From: Sordaria brevicollis
Lineage: Eukaryota > Ascomycota > Sordariomycetes > Sordariales > Sordariaceae
DNA length: 64,000 nt
Reading direction: 5' to 3'
Assembly: GCA_033439795.1 (NCBI GenBank)
Contig: JAUTDP010000001.1
Span: 1,054,001-1,118,000, forward strand
The translations under genes and the position numbers were made by a program. The notes under the pieces are model-generated. The model was not told the DNA's origin. It searched no databases and worked only from the letters and a program-made list of their open reading frames with translations. Below, piece by piece: positions 48,501 through 60,511 of the stretch. The number at the start of each line of letters is the position of its first letter. Within the stretch, counting starts at the first letter, position 1.

Positions 48501-51349
48501 TCCGTTTAATCTTCGAACGTTTACGCGCTATTTAACTTTTCGTAAAAGCGTTTAAATACGAATTTTATAAGGATTATATTAATTTCTTCGGCTATTAGAT
48601 TATTATAAAAGGGGTAATAATAAATCCCGAACGGGTAAAAGCGGTTTAAGAGTAATTAACGCTTAAATTTTTCTATAATATTTAAATATTTTTAAAATTT
48701 ATTAATTTTTACTAACGGTTCGTATACTGGTATTTTTATATAATAAAACCTATTACCAATTTATTAAAGGGGAATAAGAATAGGCGGAAGTTAGGCGTAT
48801 TTTATTAGATTAAGGAAGTTAATAAAGTATTTTAAGCCTTAAAAGAAATATTTATAATAGTATTAATCCTTCGTTATTAAAACCCTATTAAAAAAATTAA
48901 AATTAAAATGGACGTTTCGTAAAGGGCTATTTCGGGAATTTTATCCTAATTTATAGGAAATATTTAATACCCCGTAGTATTCTTTTTTAAAAAATTAATA
49001 AATATAGAATAATAGTAATATACGGGTTAATAGGAATTATTCGCTATTATAATTAATTTAAATTATTAAGTATATTATTTAAAAAGATTTTTAAAACTAT
49101 TTATAATATTTATAAATTATAAAGCGTTAGAGAATATTACGGAATCGCCGGCGAGCGATTTATATAGAAAGTTAATTCGTTAAATCTATTAATTATTTTA
49201 ATTCGATTTCGAAATAAAATACCGGTTAGGGAAAACGAACCCAATAAATAATTTATCCAAGAGGCTAAATTATATAAAGGGGGATATAACCTATAGCGAC
49301 GTTTTACCAACCCTCTAAAAGAAATTAAATTTCATTTTAGAATTACTAAATATAATTAAAGAGTAATTAAACTCTAAAATCCCGTACTAATATAAAAAGA
49401 AATTTATAACTTACGCCTTCGTTAAATAAATTCGACGAATAACGTAGTCCGCTATTATTATAAAAAATACTTTATTAATATAACTGATAAAAAGAGCGTT
49501 CCTTTAAATTTTATTACGTAAAATCGCGAGGAAAATAATATACCGAAAAATCCCTTAAATACCCTTAGCGAATTAAAAACTTTATACTATTATAAAGGGA
49601 TTTTAACCTAAGGATCTAAACCTAACCGAATGGGTAGTAATTATTTAATTTAAAAGGATTATAATCGAAGGATATAAATTAAATAATTAAAGGGTTTTCT
49701 ACTTTAAAGAATAATTAGTAATCCCTAAAAAAAAATTACTCCGTAAAGAGATTTTATATTTTTATTATAATAACCTAAAGGCCGATTATATAAATACGCT
49801 TAAAATCTTAGAATTTATTAAAAAGAAATTTTATTAAGAGGGCTTTATATAAAATATTTAAAAATACGTTATAAAGTACGAATTATATTAAAGGATTTAA
49901 AAACCCTAATACCAACTTTATAGAAACCTTTAATCTTTATTAATACCCGAATAACTTTTTTAAAAAATTAATATCGATTTTATTATTAATTTTCTACCGA
50001 ATTAAAAGGCCGATAGGAAAATATATAACGCTATTTTAATAATCGTAGACCGATTTATTAAAATAGCCTTATTTATATTTATTATTAAAACGCTTAATAT
50101 AATTTCTATAACGTCCCTATTATATAAATATATAAAGTACCGATTTAATTTACCGTTAAGAATCGTAAGTAATAAAAATAAGTTATTTATTAGCGAATTT
50201 TAGAAAGAATTTACTAAAATACGTAAAATCCTACGAAGATTATTTATTATATTCTACTTATAAACGGATAAGTAAATAGAATATTTGTATTAAATTATTA
50301 AAAAAATTTTATATATCCGAATTTTAAAAAGCGACCCTATATTTTAAAATAGGGAATTCTTAAAAGCAGAATTCGCGTATAATAATTCTACGTATATAAT
50401 TATAGGGGTTTCGCCGTTTAAAGCCTTATACGGCTATTATTTATATATAATTAAATATATCGAAAGGTAGAATTTTATTAAAATTTAAAGCGTAAAGGAA
50501 TAATTATAAAAATTAAAGGAAATTTGTAAAGTAATATAACGCTATTAGAATTAAACGATAAAAGCGTAGAAGAAGGGGTATAATAAGAAGTATATACTAA
50601 TCGAATTTTAACCGGGCGACGTTATAAACTTATTAATTAAAAATTTCCAATTCAAAAATAGGAAATTAGTACCTACATATATTAAAATTAAAGTATTAAA
50701 GAAAATTAATTCCTAAGCGTATTAAGTAATCCTACCGATATAATATAACTGGATATATAATATTTTTCTAATTAACCTACTAGAATTTTAAAAGAATAGA
50801 GAAAATAGAGACTATAAAATACTATTACCAAAACTACGCAATAAATAAAAAGAGTAAAAAATTAAAAAAATTGTAAATTACTAAAAAATAAATATAAATT
50901 AAAAGTTTTTAATTAAATAAGTAAAATAACCCGTAGAATATAATATTTAGGAATTTAAAGAATACTTCGAAAATACGTAAAAAGCGTTCTCTAAATATTA
51001 GAAAATTAGGTAAAAATATTATAAGAAATAGGATAATTAACGTAAATAATATAATAAAAATCTATTATTCTATAATTATAAAGAATAATAAACGCCGAAT
51101 ATAATACGAAATATTATATATAAAATTTAATAGGCGAATAATTATTATATACCCTAACGGGGATAAGAATTAAGAACCTATTTATTAATAAGAAAAGAAA
51201 TATTATCGCCGGCGAAAAATTTATATAACGGAATAAATTAAGGGTAGCCTATATTAAAAATAAAGTACCCGGGGATTAGTAATTTAATTTTAAATATTTT
51301 AATATAATATTAATTAGGAAGTAGCCGCGCCGAATTGTAAATTAAAGTT

Positions 51350-51750
51350 ATAAAGAATTTAAAGAATCCGATATATTAAAAGGAAAACCGTTTTAGTATT
51401 TCCTATTAGATTAAAAATTCTCCGTCTAATAAAGATAAAATAATTAAATTAAAAGAACTTAAATTAACCGGCAAATTCTTTATCGGGATTATAGAGAATT
51501 TAATATATTAAAAGGAGAACCGCTCTAATACTTCCTATTAGATTAAAAATTCTCCGTCCGATAAGGATAAGATAATTAAATTAAGAGAATTTAAATTAAC
51601 CGGTAAATTCCTTATCGGAATTATAAAGAATCCGATATATTAAAAGGAGAATTATTCTAATATTTCTTATTAAATTAAAAATTCTCCGTCTAATAAGGAC
51701 GAAATAATTAAATTAAGAAAATTTAGAACCAATTAGTAAATTCCTTTTTA
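51350..51750 (+). repeat. 132-bp tandem repeat, three copies, in the Gypsy element
   Basis: Three consecutive units carry ATATATTAAAAGG at 51371, 51503 and 51635, a period of 132 bases (44 codons). Each unit also contains TTAAAAATTCTCCG and AATTAAATTAA. They lie between the chromodomain segment and the 3' LTR, in a roughly 1.7 kb region where a typical element of this class has little sequence. Confidence 0.9.
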
Positions 51751-52741
51751 ATATTTATTTATAAATAGTATTAAGGGTTATTAGCCTTAAAGTAATTATA
51801 ATAATTTAGGCCGCGGAAAGGTCTATAACCGATTAATAAGTACGAATATTAATAAAATTCTCTAAATTAAAGAAATATAATAAATTATTAATTACGTAGA
51901 GTAAATAGTCGTTAATCGACGATATAGCCTAAAATATTTTTAGCTTCTAAAAATAATTAATACGTATTAAAGCTTTATTAGCCTAATTAATTAATTAAGG
52001 CTAATAAATCCTTTTTTATATCCTAAGGATTATAGGGGTTTAATTTTAAAAAGAGGAAAAGTAATTCGGGTTAAGCCTTAAAACCGATTCTAAATAAAAT
52101 TTTAATCCTAATTTAAAATAGAATTTCCATCCTATTTCGGAATTCCTTTAAAATCTTTAATTATTTAGGGCAAAACGCTTCCTATCCGGGGAAAAAACGT
52201 AAAGGGAAAAGAATACTAAAACGGTAAATAAAGCGCATAATATATAAAAATTAAACCGTTTCGGAATTAATTTCCGGGAACCTAATAATAACTTTAAAGG
52301 GCGAATATTAACCGCAGAACCGATTAATTACTATAATACTATAGCCGGTAGGTATAGAAATATTAATATAATATAAATAATTAGGATAAGCGGGGACCGT
52401 TACTTCGTTTAATATATTAATATAAATATCGTTAATCGGTTTTCAAATCTTTTAATAAAACCGCTTAGCGTAGAAGCGTCGTCCCTATAAATATTATAAT
52501 AATTACCGCGTAGTAATACGGTTTAAAGATTAAATTAATTAAGGGGGGGAGTAATATTAACGTATAAAATAAGAATAGATAGCTAAATAGTATAATAGAA
52601 CCGAAGTATAATATAATATATAAACGGAAAATAGGGTTTCCTAGAATGGGAAATAAAATTTTCTACGGATTATAATAATTAATACTAAAGTTATAAAGGA
52701 TTATAGTTTTTAGGGGGGGGATAATTATAAAAGTATTATTA

Positions 52742-53009
52742 AGAAGGCTTAGGGGGACCTATACAATTAGGGTATAGTAGCTTAGGACGACGGATAAAAT
52801 AGCGGATAAAATAAGGATAATAGAATATAATATAGAGGAAAGGATTTCGGAGTCCGGACGCCGACCGTTCCGGACCTATAGGGAAGCGTATAAGTATAAA
52901 AGAGGATAGCTCTTAGCTAGAGATTTATATTTAGCCAAATTAAAATCTTTCTCCTAGAATAGACCTACCTTATGCGACCTGCTCTCACCCTCTCGTACCT
53001 ATGACTTTA
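52742..53009 (+). repeat. Gypsy 3' LTR
   Basis: 268 bp matching 45238-45505. Its last ~50 bases keep more C/G (for example GCGACCTGCTCTCACC) than the 5' copy, so the two LTRs were not mutated equally. Confidence 0.92.
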
Positions 53010-53455
53010 TACTAACGTCGTTAAGGAAGTACTATATATTATAAAGCTATTTAAAGGTTTTATACTAAAATTCTCTAACCCTACCCTAATTTTCGAATAT
53101 AATAATATTTAAATATTTAAAATTTTAAACGTAAAAGTATTAAAATTAGTAATTAAATTCCGCTATATCGATATTTATTAATATTAATTAAGGTAAAAAA
53201 TATAAATAAGGATAATTAAAATATAGTATTTCGAAATTTTAAAAATACCCGTAAACGGTATAATTAAAATATTAACCGTAGAAAAATATTAGGAGTTTAA
53301 GAAATTGATAGGGATAGATTTTATACGAAATAAGGAAGGGTATTAACGGGTAGAATACCTAAGAATTAAGGAAATAGATAAGGAGGAATAATTGGTTTTG
53401 TATAAATAGCTTTAGATTTGTCTATTTTAGGAAATAGATTATATTTGGGGAGGTA

Positions 53456-53644
53456 TGTTAAATTAGAGGGTAGATTCGACTAATGGAAATAAGCTTACGT
53501 AAGGCGCCCCAACTACCAGATTCTAGCTGCAAACCTTCCTAATAGTTTGGGCACCCCTAACTCGGGTTCTACAGAACTCTTCTGAATATATACATTAATT
53601 TTTAACCCTTAATTACGACATCCACTTTGTTGTGCAATCTGACA
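53456..53644 (+). repeat. Copia 3' LTR
   Basis: 189 bp, beginning TGTTAAATTAGAGGG and ending TGCAATCTGACA, followed directly by GGATG. The inner part is strongly RIP-mutated, while the outer ~40 bases are close to the presumed original. Confidence 0.95.
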
Positions 53645-53649
53645 GGATG

Positions 53650-54085
53650 GGCCGCCAACGAATTCAGGCACACCGTGCCCCTAGACGCTTTCCCCGTTCA
53701 GCGGTCCCCCGTCCTCCCACCTCCCGACATTCTCGTAAGCGGACCCGGCGATATTGATGTGAACAATCAACAAACGGCTGCTCATCCTTAGCGAGTGTCC
53801 ACAACAGAAAGGCCGAGCCCCGATCAATCATCACACTGTATACTGGTCCCAAGACGTGTAGAAATACGTCCTCTTCCCTTCCTTTTCCCTATCCCATCTT
53901 GTTTGATCTTTTCTTGTTCGGTTCATCAACCTTAATTCGCCAAATCCAACCCTTAATATTCCCCCTTCAGTCAAACCATTAACGTCAAACGTCACCACTT
54001 GATCCCTTAATATCAACGACAAGTCTCATCACCACTGCCCCTCGAAGCGGCCGACCACCGACCACCGGTCACCAACCCATCCGCC
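53650..54085 (+). promoter_or_regulatory. ABC transporter upstream region
   Basis: About 440 bases separate the Copia target duplication from the ATG of the ABC transporter. Pyrimidine-rich leader sequence (TTCCCTTCCTTTTCCC near 53875) is present. No clear TATA or binding site is assigned. If the core promoter extends further upstream, the retrotransposon now sits inside or next to it. Confidence 0.45.
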
Positions 54086-57000
54086 ATGGGCGCCCAAGGC
54101 GAAAACAGCAGCGGCAACAGCAGTGCCACCTCTCTCCAAGAAGAAAATGCTGTTGACAACCGCCAGTTCAGTCTCCAACCCAAGATTGAGGCCCTCAAGG
54201 AGCGTGAAAACAACTCCGGCATTCCTCCTCGCCAGCTAGGTGTCACATGGAAGGATCTCACTGTTCAAGTCATCAGTTCCGACGCCGCCATCCAGGAAAA
54301 CGTCCTCTCCCAGTTCAACATCCCCAAGAAGATCCAGGAAGGAAAGCAGAAGCCGCCTCTCAAGACCATTCTCGACAACAGCCATGGTTGCGTCAAGCCC
54401 GGTGAGATGTTGCTGGTTCTGGGCCGTCCCGGTTCCGGTTGCACCACCCTTCTCAACCTCTTGGCCAACAAGCGCGAAGGCTATATCTCTGTCACCGGCG
54501 ACGTCCACTTCGGTTCGATGGACGCCAAGGAGGCTAAGAAGCACCGCGGTCAGATTGTCATGAACAACGAGGAGGAAGTCTTCTTCCCTTCCCTTACCGT
54601 CGGCCAGACCATGGACTTTGCAACCCGCCTCAACATCCCTTACAAGATTCCCGATGGCGTTGGCTCGCCTGAAGAGTACCGCAAGGAGAACATGGATTTT
54701 CTTCTTGAGGCCATGGGCATCACCCACACCCAGGAGACCAAGGTCGGTAACGAGTACGTCCGTGGTGTCTCTGGTGGTGAACGCAAGCGTGTTTCCATCA
54801 TTGAGTGCATGGCGTCTCGTGGTTCCGTCTTTTGCTGGGATAACTCTACCCGTGGTTTGGATGCTTCAACGTAGGTGCCCCTATTCACTGTTTGTTATAC
54901 AAGGTCAAGCTAACACACTCTAGTGCCCTCGAGTGGGCCAAGTGCATCCGCGCCATGACCGATGTCATGGGTCTCTCCACCATCGTCACCCTCTACCAGG
55001 CCTCTAACGGTATCTACGATCTCTTCGACAAGGTCCTCGTTCTCGACTACGGCAAGGAGGTTTACTATGGTCCCATGAAGGAGGCTCGCCCTTTCATGGA
55101 ATCTCTCGGCTTCGAGTGCCAGGAGGGTGCCAACGTCGCCGATTACCTGACTGGTATCACCGTTCCCACCGAGAGAGTCGTTCGCCCCGGCTTCGAAAAG
55201 ACCTTCCCCCGCAACGCCGACCAACTCAGAGATGTCTACCAAAAGTCGGAGCTCTATCCCCGCATGGCCGCCGAGTACGACTACCCCAACACCGAGGAGG
55301 CTCGCGAGAGGACCAAGCAGTTTGAGGAAGGTGTCATGGTTGAGAAGGACAAGAGGCTCCCAAAGAACAGCCCTTACACCGTCAGCTTCTACCAGCAGGT
55401 CAAGGCCTGTATCTCTCGCCAGTACCAGATCGTCCTCGGTGACAAGCCCACCTTTATCATCAAGCAGGGTTCGACCTTGGCCCAGGCTTTGATTGCCGGT
55501 TCGCTCTTCTACAACGCTCCCGACAACTCTGCTGGTCTCTTCGTCAAGTCGGGTGCCCTCTTCTTCTCCCTTCTCCACAACAGTTTGATGTCCATGTCTG
55601 AAGTCACGGACTCTTTCTCCGGTCGTCCTGTCCTGCTCAAGCAGAAGGGTATGGCTTTCTTCCACCCTGCCGCCTTCTGCATTGCCCAGGTTGCTGCCGA
55701 TATCCCCGTCATCATCCTGCAGGTCACTGTCTGGTCTATCGTACTGTACTTTATGGTTGCCCTCTCCATGGATGCCGGTGCTTGGTTTACCTACTGGATC
55801 ATTCTCATCGCTGCCACCATGACCATGACGGCCTTCTTCAGAGCCATCGGTGCTGCATTCAGGACCTTCGATGCCGCCTCCAAGGTGTCCGGTTTCATGA
55901 TTTCAGCTCTCATCATGTACAACGGCTACATGATCCAGAAGCCCAAGATGCACCCCTGGTTCGGCTGGATCTACTGGATCAACCCCATGGCTTACTCCTT
56001 CGACGCTCTCTTGTCCAACGAGTTCCACGGCACCACCATTCCTTGCGTCGGAGTCAACCTCGTACCCAACGGCCCCGGCTACACTGATCTCGAGCACCAG
56101 TCCTGCGCTGGTGTCGGTGGTGCCATCCAGGGTGAAAACGTCGTCTACGGTGACAACTACCTCAAGTCTCTCTCCTACTCCCACTCTCACGTCTGGAGAA
56201 ACTTTGGTATCCTCTGGGCCTGGTGGGTTCTCTTTGTCGGCATCACCATCGTCGCGACCACCAAGTGGCGTCCCCTCTCCGAAGGCGGTCCTTCCCTGCT
56301 CATCCCCCGCGAGAAGGCCAAGGTCGTCAGGGCTATCCAGTCCTCCGATGAGGAAAAGGCTGGTGCTACTTCCAGCGGCGAGGAGACTGTCTACGACAAG
56401 GAGGCCAGCGCCGGTGAGGCTAAGGATTCTGACAAGGACCTTGTTCGCAACACCTCGGTTTTCACCTGGAAGAACCTCACCTACACTGTCAAGACCCCCT
56501 CTGGTGACCGCGTTCTCTTGGATAACGTTCAGGGTTGGGTTAAGCCTGGCATGTTGGGAGCCTTGATGGGTTCTTCTGGTGCCGGTAAGACTACCCTTCT
56601 CGATGTTCTAGCCCAGCGCAAGACCGAAGGTACCATCACTGGTTCCATCCTTGTCGACGGTCGTCCTCTCCCCGTTTCCTTCCAACGTTCCGCCGGTTAC
56701 TGCGAGCAACTTGATGTCCACGAGCCTTACTCTACCGTCCGTGAGGCCCTCGAGTTCTCCGCCCTCCTTCGTCAGCCCCGTGAGGTTCCCCGTGAGGAGA
56801 AGCTCAAGTACGTCGATACCATCATCGATCTCCTGGAACTCCACGATCTCGCCGACACCCTCATCGGCCGCGTCGGCGCCGGTCTCTCCGTCGAACAGCG
56901 CAAGCGCGTCACTATCGGTGTCGAACTGGTCGCTAAGCCCAGCATCCTGATCTTCCTCGACGAGCCCACCTCCGGTCTCGACGGCCAGTCCGCCTACAAC

Positions 57001-58359
57001 ACAGTCCGTTTCCTTCGCAAGCTCGCCGACGTCGGCCAAGCCGTGCTCGTGACCATCCACCAGCCTTCCCAGCAACTCTTTGCCCAATTCGACACCCTCC
57101 TGCTCCTCGCCAAGGGCGGCAAAACCGTCTACTTTGGCGAAATTGGCGACAACGCTCAAACCGTAAAGGACTACTTCGCCAAATACGGTGCCCCCTGCCC
57201 CGAAGAAACTAACCCAGCCGAGCATATGATCGACGTCGTCTCCGGTACCCTATCCAAGGGCAAAGACTGGAACCAAGTCTGGCTCTCCTCGCCCGAGCAC
57301 AAATCCGTCACCGAAGAACTCGACCGCATCATCTCCGACGCCGCCTCCAAACCCCCGGGAACTCTCGACGACGGGCACGAATTCGCCATGCCCCTTTTGG
57401 ACCAGCTCAAAATCGTCTCCAACCGCAACAACATCTCTTTGTACCGCAACATCGACTACATCAACAACAAATTCGCCCTGCACATCGGCTCCGCCCTCTT
57501 CAACGGTTTTAGTTTCTGGATGATCGGCGACCGCGTCTCCGACCTCCAAATGCGCCTCTTCACAATCTTCAACTTCATCTTCGTCGCCCCCGGCGTCATC
57601 GCCCAGCTGCAACCCTTATTCATCGAGCGCCGCCAAATCTTCGAAGCCCGCGAGAAGAAATCCAAAATGTACTCCTGGATCGCCTTCGTAACGGGTCTCA
57701 TCGTCTCCGAAATCCCCTACCTCTGCATCTGCGCCGTCCTGTACTTCGTCTGCTGGTACTACACCACCGGCGCCCCTTCCTCCTCGGGCCGCGCGGGCGG
57801 CACTTTCTTTGTGATGCTCATGTACGAGTTCGTCTACACGGGGATAGGCCAGTTCATCGCGGCTTACGCGCCCAACGCCATTTTCGCCAGCTTGGCTAAC
57901 CCCTTTGTCATTGGTATCTTGGTCTCCTTCTGCGGCGTTTTGGTTCCGTACTCCCAGATCCAGGTGTTTTGGCGGTATTGGATTTATTATTGCAATCCCT
58001 TCAACTACCTGATGGGGTCCATGCTGGTTTTCAATTTGTGGGATAAACCCATTGAATGCCACGAGCGGGAGTTTGCAGTCTTCAACCCGCCCAATGGCAC
58101 TACCTGCGCCGAATACCTGGGGGATTACCTGAGGGAAGGGATGGGCGTGGCTGCGAACCTGATAAATCCTGAGGCGAGGGAGGGGTGTAGGGTTTGTCAG
58201 TATACCACGGGGAGCGATTATTTGCGGACGATTAATTTGAAGAGTTATGGGTATGGGTGGAGGGATGCGGGGATTGTGTGTGTTTTCGTGGCGAGTAGTT
58301 ATGCGATGGTTTATGGGTTGATGAAGTTGAGGACGAAGACGTCTAAGAAGGCTGAGTAA
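54086..58359 (+). CDS. PDR-type full-size ABC transporter (ABCG)
   Basis: The CDS is join(54086..54870,54924..58359), 1406 aa. The 53-bp intron (GTAGGT...GCTAACA...CTAG) restores A-S-T-A-L-E-W after Walker B. Layout is (NBD-TMD)x2. NBD1 has the fungal-type Walker A with Cys for Lys (G-R-P-G-S-G-C-T-T, about 113-121), signature V-S-G-G-E-R-K-R (about 227) and Walker B with W-D-N. NBD2 has canonical G-S-S-G-A-G-K-T-T (about 812), a degenerate signature L-S-V-E-Q-R-K-R (about 914) and L-D-E-P-T-S-G-L-D. This asymmetry is normal for PDR pumps. About 12 membrane segments. Likely plasma-membrane efflux of hydrophobic toxicants. It is intact despite the adjacent RIP block. The short N-terminus recalls AtrB-like pumps. 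Confidence 0.98.
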
Positions 58360-59881
58360 GGTCTTTTTGGTTTGTCTTTGGTCTATGGTCTGGTGCTGGG
58401 GGGAAGGGGGTGGTGGTGGTGGTGGTTGATGGTTGGTGGACGAAAGGGAGGAGAGGGGAGGAAGGAAGAAGTGGATGAAACGAACGAAATTCGGAAGATA
58501 CCCACGGTACTTTAGGTAATGATGTACGGATTGGAAGAAGAAAGAGGCATGTCGATATGGTCGTTATGCCTTCGAAGGGGAAGGAATGGAAAGAAAGGGG
58601 AAGGGGAAAAGGGAGCATTTGCTTTTTGAAACAAGCACATACTTTTGCATCTCAGCGTCACCACTCAGTATATAGATAGAATTAGTTGATAGATATTTCT
58701 GTAATAAGCATTGAAAGAGATACTTCGCTTCGATCTTCTATCGTTTTTGGCTGTGTGCCTTTATCTTGGGTGCTTCTCAAAGTAAAGGTAGGTGAAGGTG
58801 AGGGAAGCGCTTGCGAATAAATAAATGAGGACGATAAGAAGCCAATAAAGAGTAATTCTGTTGTTGGTCGTTGGGCGTTGGGTGCTGTCGTTTAGACAAA
58901 GACGGTGGCTGCGGCACGGGGTGGGGGTCAACAGAGCCGCTGACGGCCTGACGGAGCCGCGAATAGAGCCGCCTTTGACTCTTGAAGTGCAATCCAGCAC
59001 CAACACCCCGCGAATTTAGAATTGGGAAGTGGAAATTTGTACCTCAATTGCCAGGAAGGCAGGTCCAAACTGCCATGCAATGCATGACTGAAAAGATGCA
59101 TTCAGAGCAAAAAGATGCGCCCGGTTGGAAGGCACCTGCATCGTGCTTGCCCGTGCGTGCAGCGAAGGCGTGCCTCTGTGGAACACCGCCCCGTCCTCTG
59201 AACATCGTCCTTTGAGGTTCTTGTACTTCAATGTTTCTCCCTTCAATTAAGCATTTTCACTCGCGCAGGCCAATTGAGGTCATTTTGTTGCCACAAAACG
59301 GTCTTTTTATATGAGCGGAGACGCCTTCTTATCCGACGGAACAATTGATACCTAGTCGTAGGTATGGGACCAACAGGCGGTTCCATCACCTCATGGCGCT
59401 TTCGATACAAAGGGTCGAAGCGTGCATCCAGCGGCGCTTAACGGCCAAACTGTGTTCAAACTTCTACTACGAAGATGGTTTTGGTCGACTATGACAGCCA
59501 GTCGTGGACCGGACATTCATACAAGGAAATCCGGTGTGATTCATGAAGAGGTGAGTTCCACATGACGCCCAAGTCCTTCCGTTACGTCTTTAGAGGTAGT
59601 TTCCTAGCTCTATCGGTCAACGCATTATACTCTTTGTGGTGAACCAAATTACACCACTACCATTCTAGTAAGCCCTGTCCTGGACTAGGAACTTCCCGAT
59701 ATTTTTCTCGCATTGACTAACAGCCCGGGGAGGTACTTACATAGACTCGACTTGCCTTCTAATGGTTCAGCTCGAAGCCGACAAAGACTGCATTCATCCC
59801 ACGCCAGACTCGACATTCTCTAGTCTCCTCCATGGCGAAGACTACCTTATCGCTAGTCCTCCACCACAACAGCCCGTTACA
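58360..59881. other. 3' flank of the ABC gene and repeat-bearing intergenic DNA
   Basis: 58.36-58.65 kb is the probable 3' UTR region. 58855-59000 carries one copy of a dispersed repeat seen again at about 61315-61440. No gene is supported before the MC-family start at 59882. A TAGAGGTA octamer lies at 59591. Confidence 0.5.
58855..59000 (+). repeat. Dispersed repeat, copy A
   Basis: Contains GTTGGTCGTTGGG, GTGGCTGCGGCACGGG, CAACAGAGCCGC and ACGGAGCCGC in the same order as at 61315-61440. Divergence is moderate. It is probably part of a short non-autonomous element, whose ends are not defined. Confidence 0.6.
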
Positions 59882-60511
59882 ATGTGCTGGCTTCAAGCGG
59901 AATACTTTTCCTTCTGCTACTGTCTGGTAGGAAGAACCAGACTTTGCGCCAAAGCCATGGGTCTAGACATGAACCCTCCACCACTCTTGGACAACTACGA
60001 GCCGGGAGTATCACTATCTGCCACTGCACATGCATGCAAGGGCGTCGACACCAGTGGTTTGATCTACCACAACAACTGCGAACGGTATCCGAACAGGTGC
60101 TGCGACCGTCACAACAAAGATGTAGAGGGTTCAAAGTCCAATATACCTCTCGACAGCAGCACAGCCTACTTGATCTTCCGTGGACGTGGGGTAGAACCTG
60201 ACGCGTACATCCATCCCGCCGATGCAGAGAAGCGAATGAGCACCAAAAATTACGAGAAAGTAACCGCGGAGGTGGTGGAAAGGATCAACAAACAGCTCGA
60301 CGGGGAATTTGGCGTCGAGTCGGAAGAGAGGAAGAGATACAGGCCTACGTATCTGATGTTCTATAAACCAGCGGCCGCTCTTGCTTGGCAAAGGATGCTG
60401 GAGTTGCAAAGTTTGGCGGCTGGTATGACCTCGCCACTACCATGCGTATGTGGAGGGACCTCTAGCTTCTTGAAAGTGTTACCGAGGGATGAAGAGGCGG
60501 GAAAGGAATAG
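59882..60511 (+). CDS. MC-family protein, member 4
   Basis: 209 aa, unspliced. The ATG at 59882 is chosen over upstream in-frame sequence because it gives the family start M-C-W. The signature continues C-Y-C-L-V-G-R-T-R-L-C (residues 12-22). A middle region has L-I-Y-H-N-N-C and R-C-C-D-R, then a helical part with E-R-I-N-K-Q-L-D and S-E-E-R-K-R-Y-R-x-T-Y-L. Both blocks recur in the broken copy at 62077. No signal peptide or membrane segment. Function unknown. An octamer TACCTCTA sits seven bases after the stop codon (60518-60525). Confidence 0.8.
   Translation: MCWLQAEYFSFCYCLVGRTRLCAKAMGLDMNPPPLLDNYEPGVSLSATAHACKGVDTSGLIYHNNCERYPNRCCDRHNKDVEGSKSNIPLDSSTAYLIFRGRGVEPDAYIHPADAEKRMSTKNYEKVTAEVVERINKQLDGEFGVESEERKRYRPTYLMFYKPAAALAWQRMLELQSLAAGMTSPLPCVCGGTSSFLKVLPRDEEAGKE

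Larger units (their letters stand above)
45238..53009 (+). mobile_element. Ty3/Gypsy chromovirus-type retrotransposon, nested and RIP-inactivated
   Basis: Two 268-bp direct repeats (45238-45505 and 52742-53009) bound a 7772-bp element. Flanks CGCTA (45233-45237) and TACTA (53010-53014) differ only by C-to-T and G-to-A, as a RIP-mutated 5-bp duplication would. Ends may be off by a few bases because TG/CA is not preserved. Plus-strand order: Gag with a mutated CCHC knuckle (about 47108-47150), protease region, reverse transcriptase (Y-L-D-D now Y-F-N-N near 48445), RNase H, integrase (about 49.7-50.5 kb) and a C-terminal chromodomain-like segment (about 50855-51030). Insertion is inside the Copia RNase H frame, so it is younger. 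Confidence 0.92.
40224..53649 (+). mobile_element. Ty1/Copia LTR retrotransposon carrying a nested Gypsy insertion
   Basis: Two 189-bp LTRs (40229-40417 and 53456-53644) with TG...CA ends are flanked by a perfect 5-bp target duplication GGATG (40224-40228 and 53645-53649). Without the nested element the Copia element is about 5.6 kb. Decayed frames on plus read in Copia order: Gag-like region (40.6-41.8 kb), integrase (about 42.6-43.5 kb, with Q-N-G-G and R-S-P-K-Y), reverse transcriptase (about 44.0-44.8 kb, Y-V-D-D now Y-V-N-N at 44577) and RNase H, split at 45237. The end of RNase H resumes after 53014. A purine-rich tract (GGGGAGG) precedes the right LTR. Stops throughout show RIP inactivation. 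Confidence 0.95.

Noticed and set aside
54910..58062. Several long minus-strand frames opposite the ABC transporter
   Set aside because: They are shadows caused by strong codon bias of the plus-strand gene.
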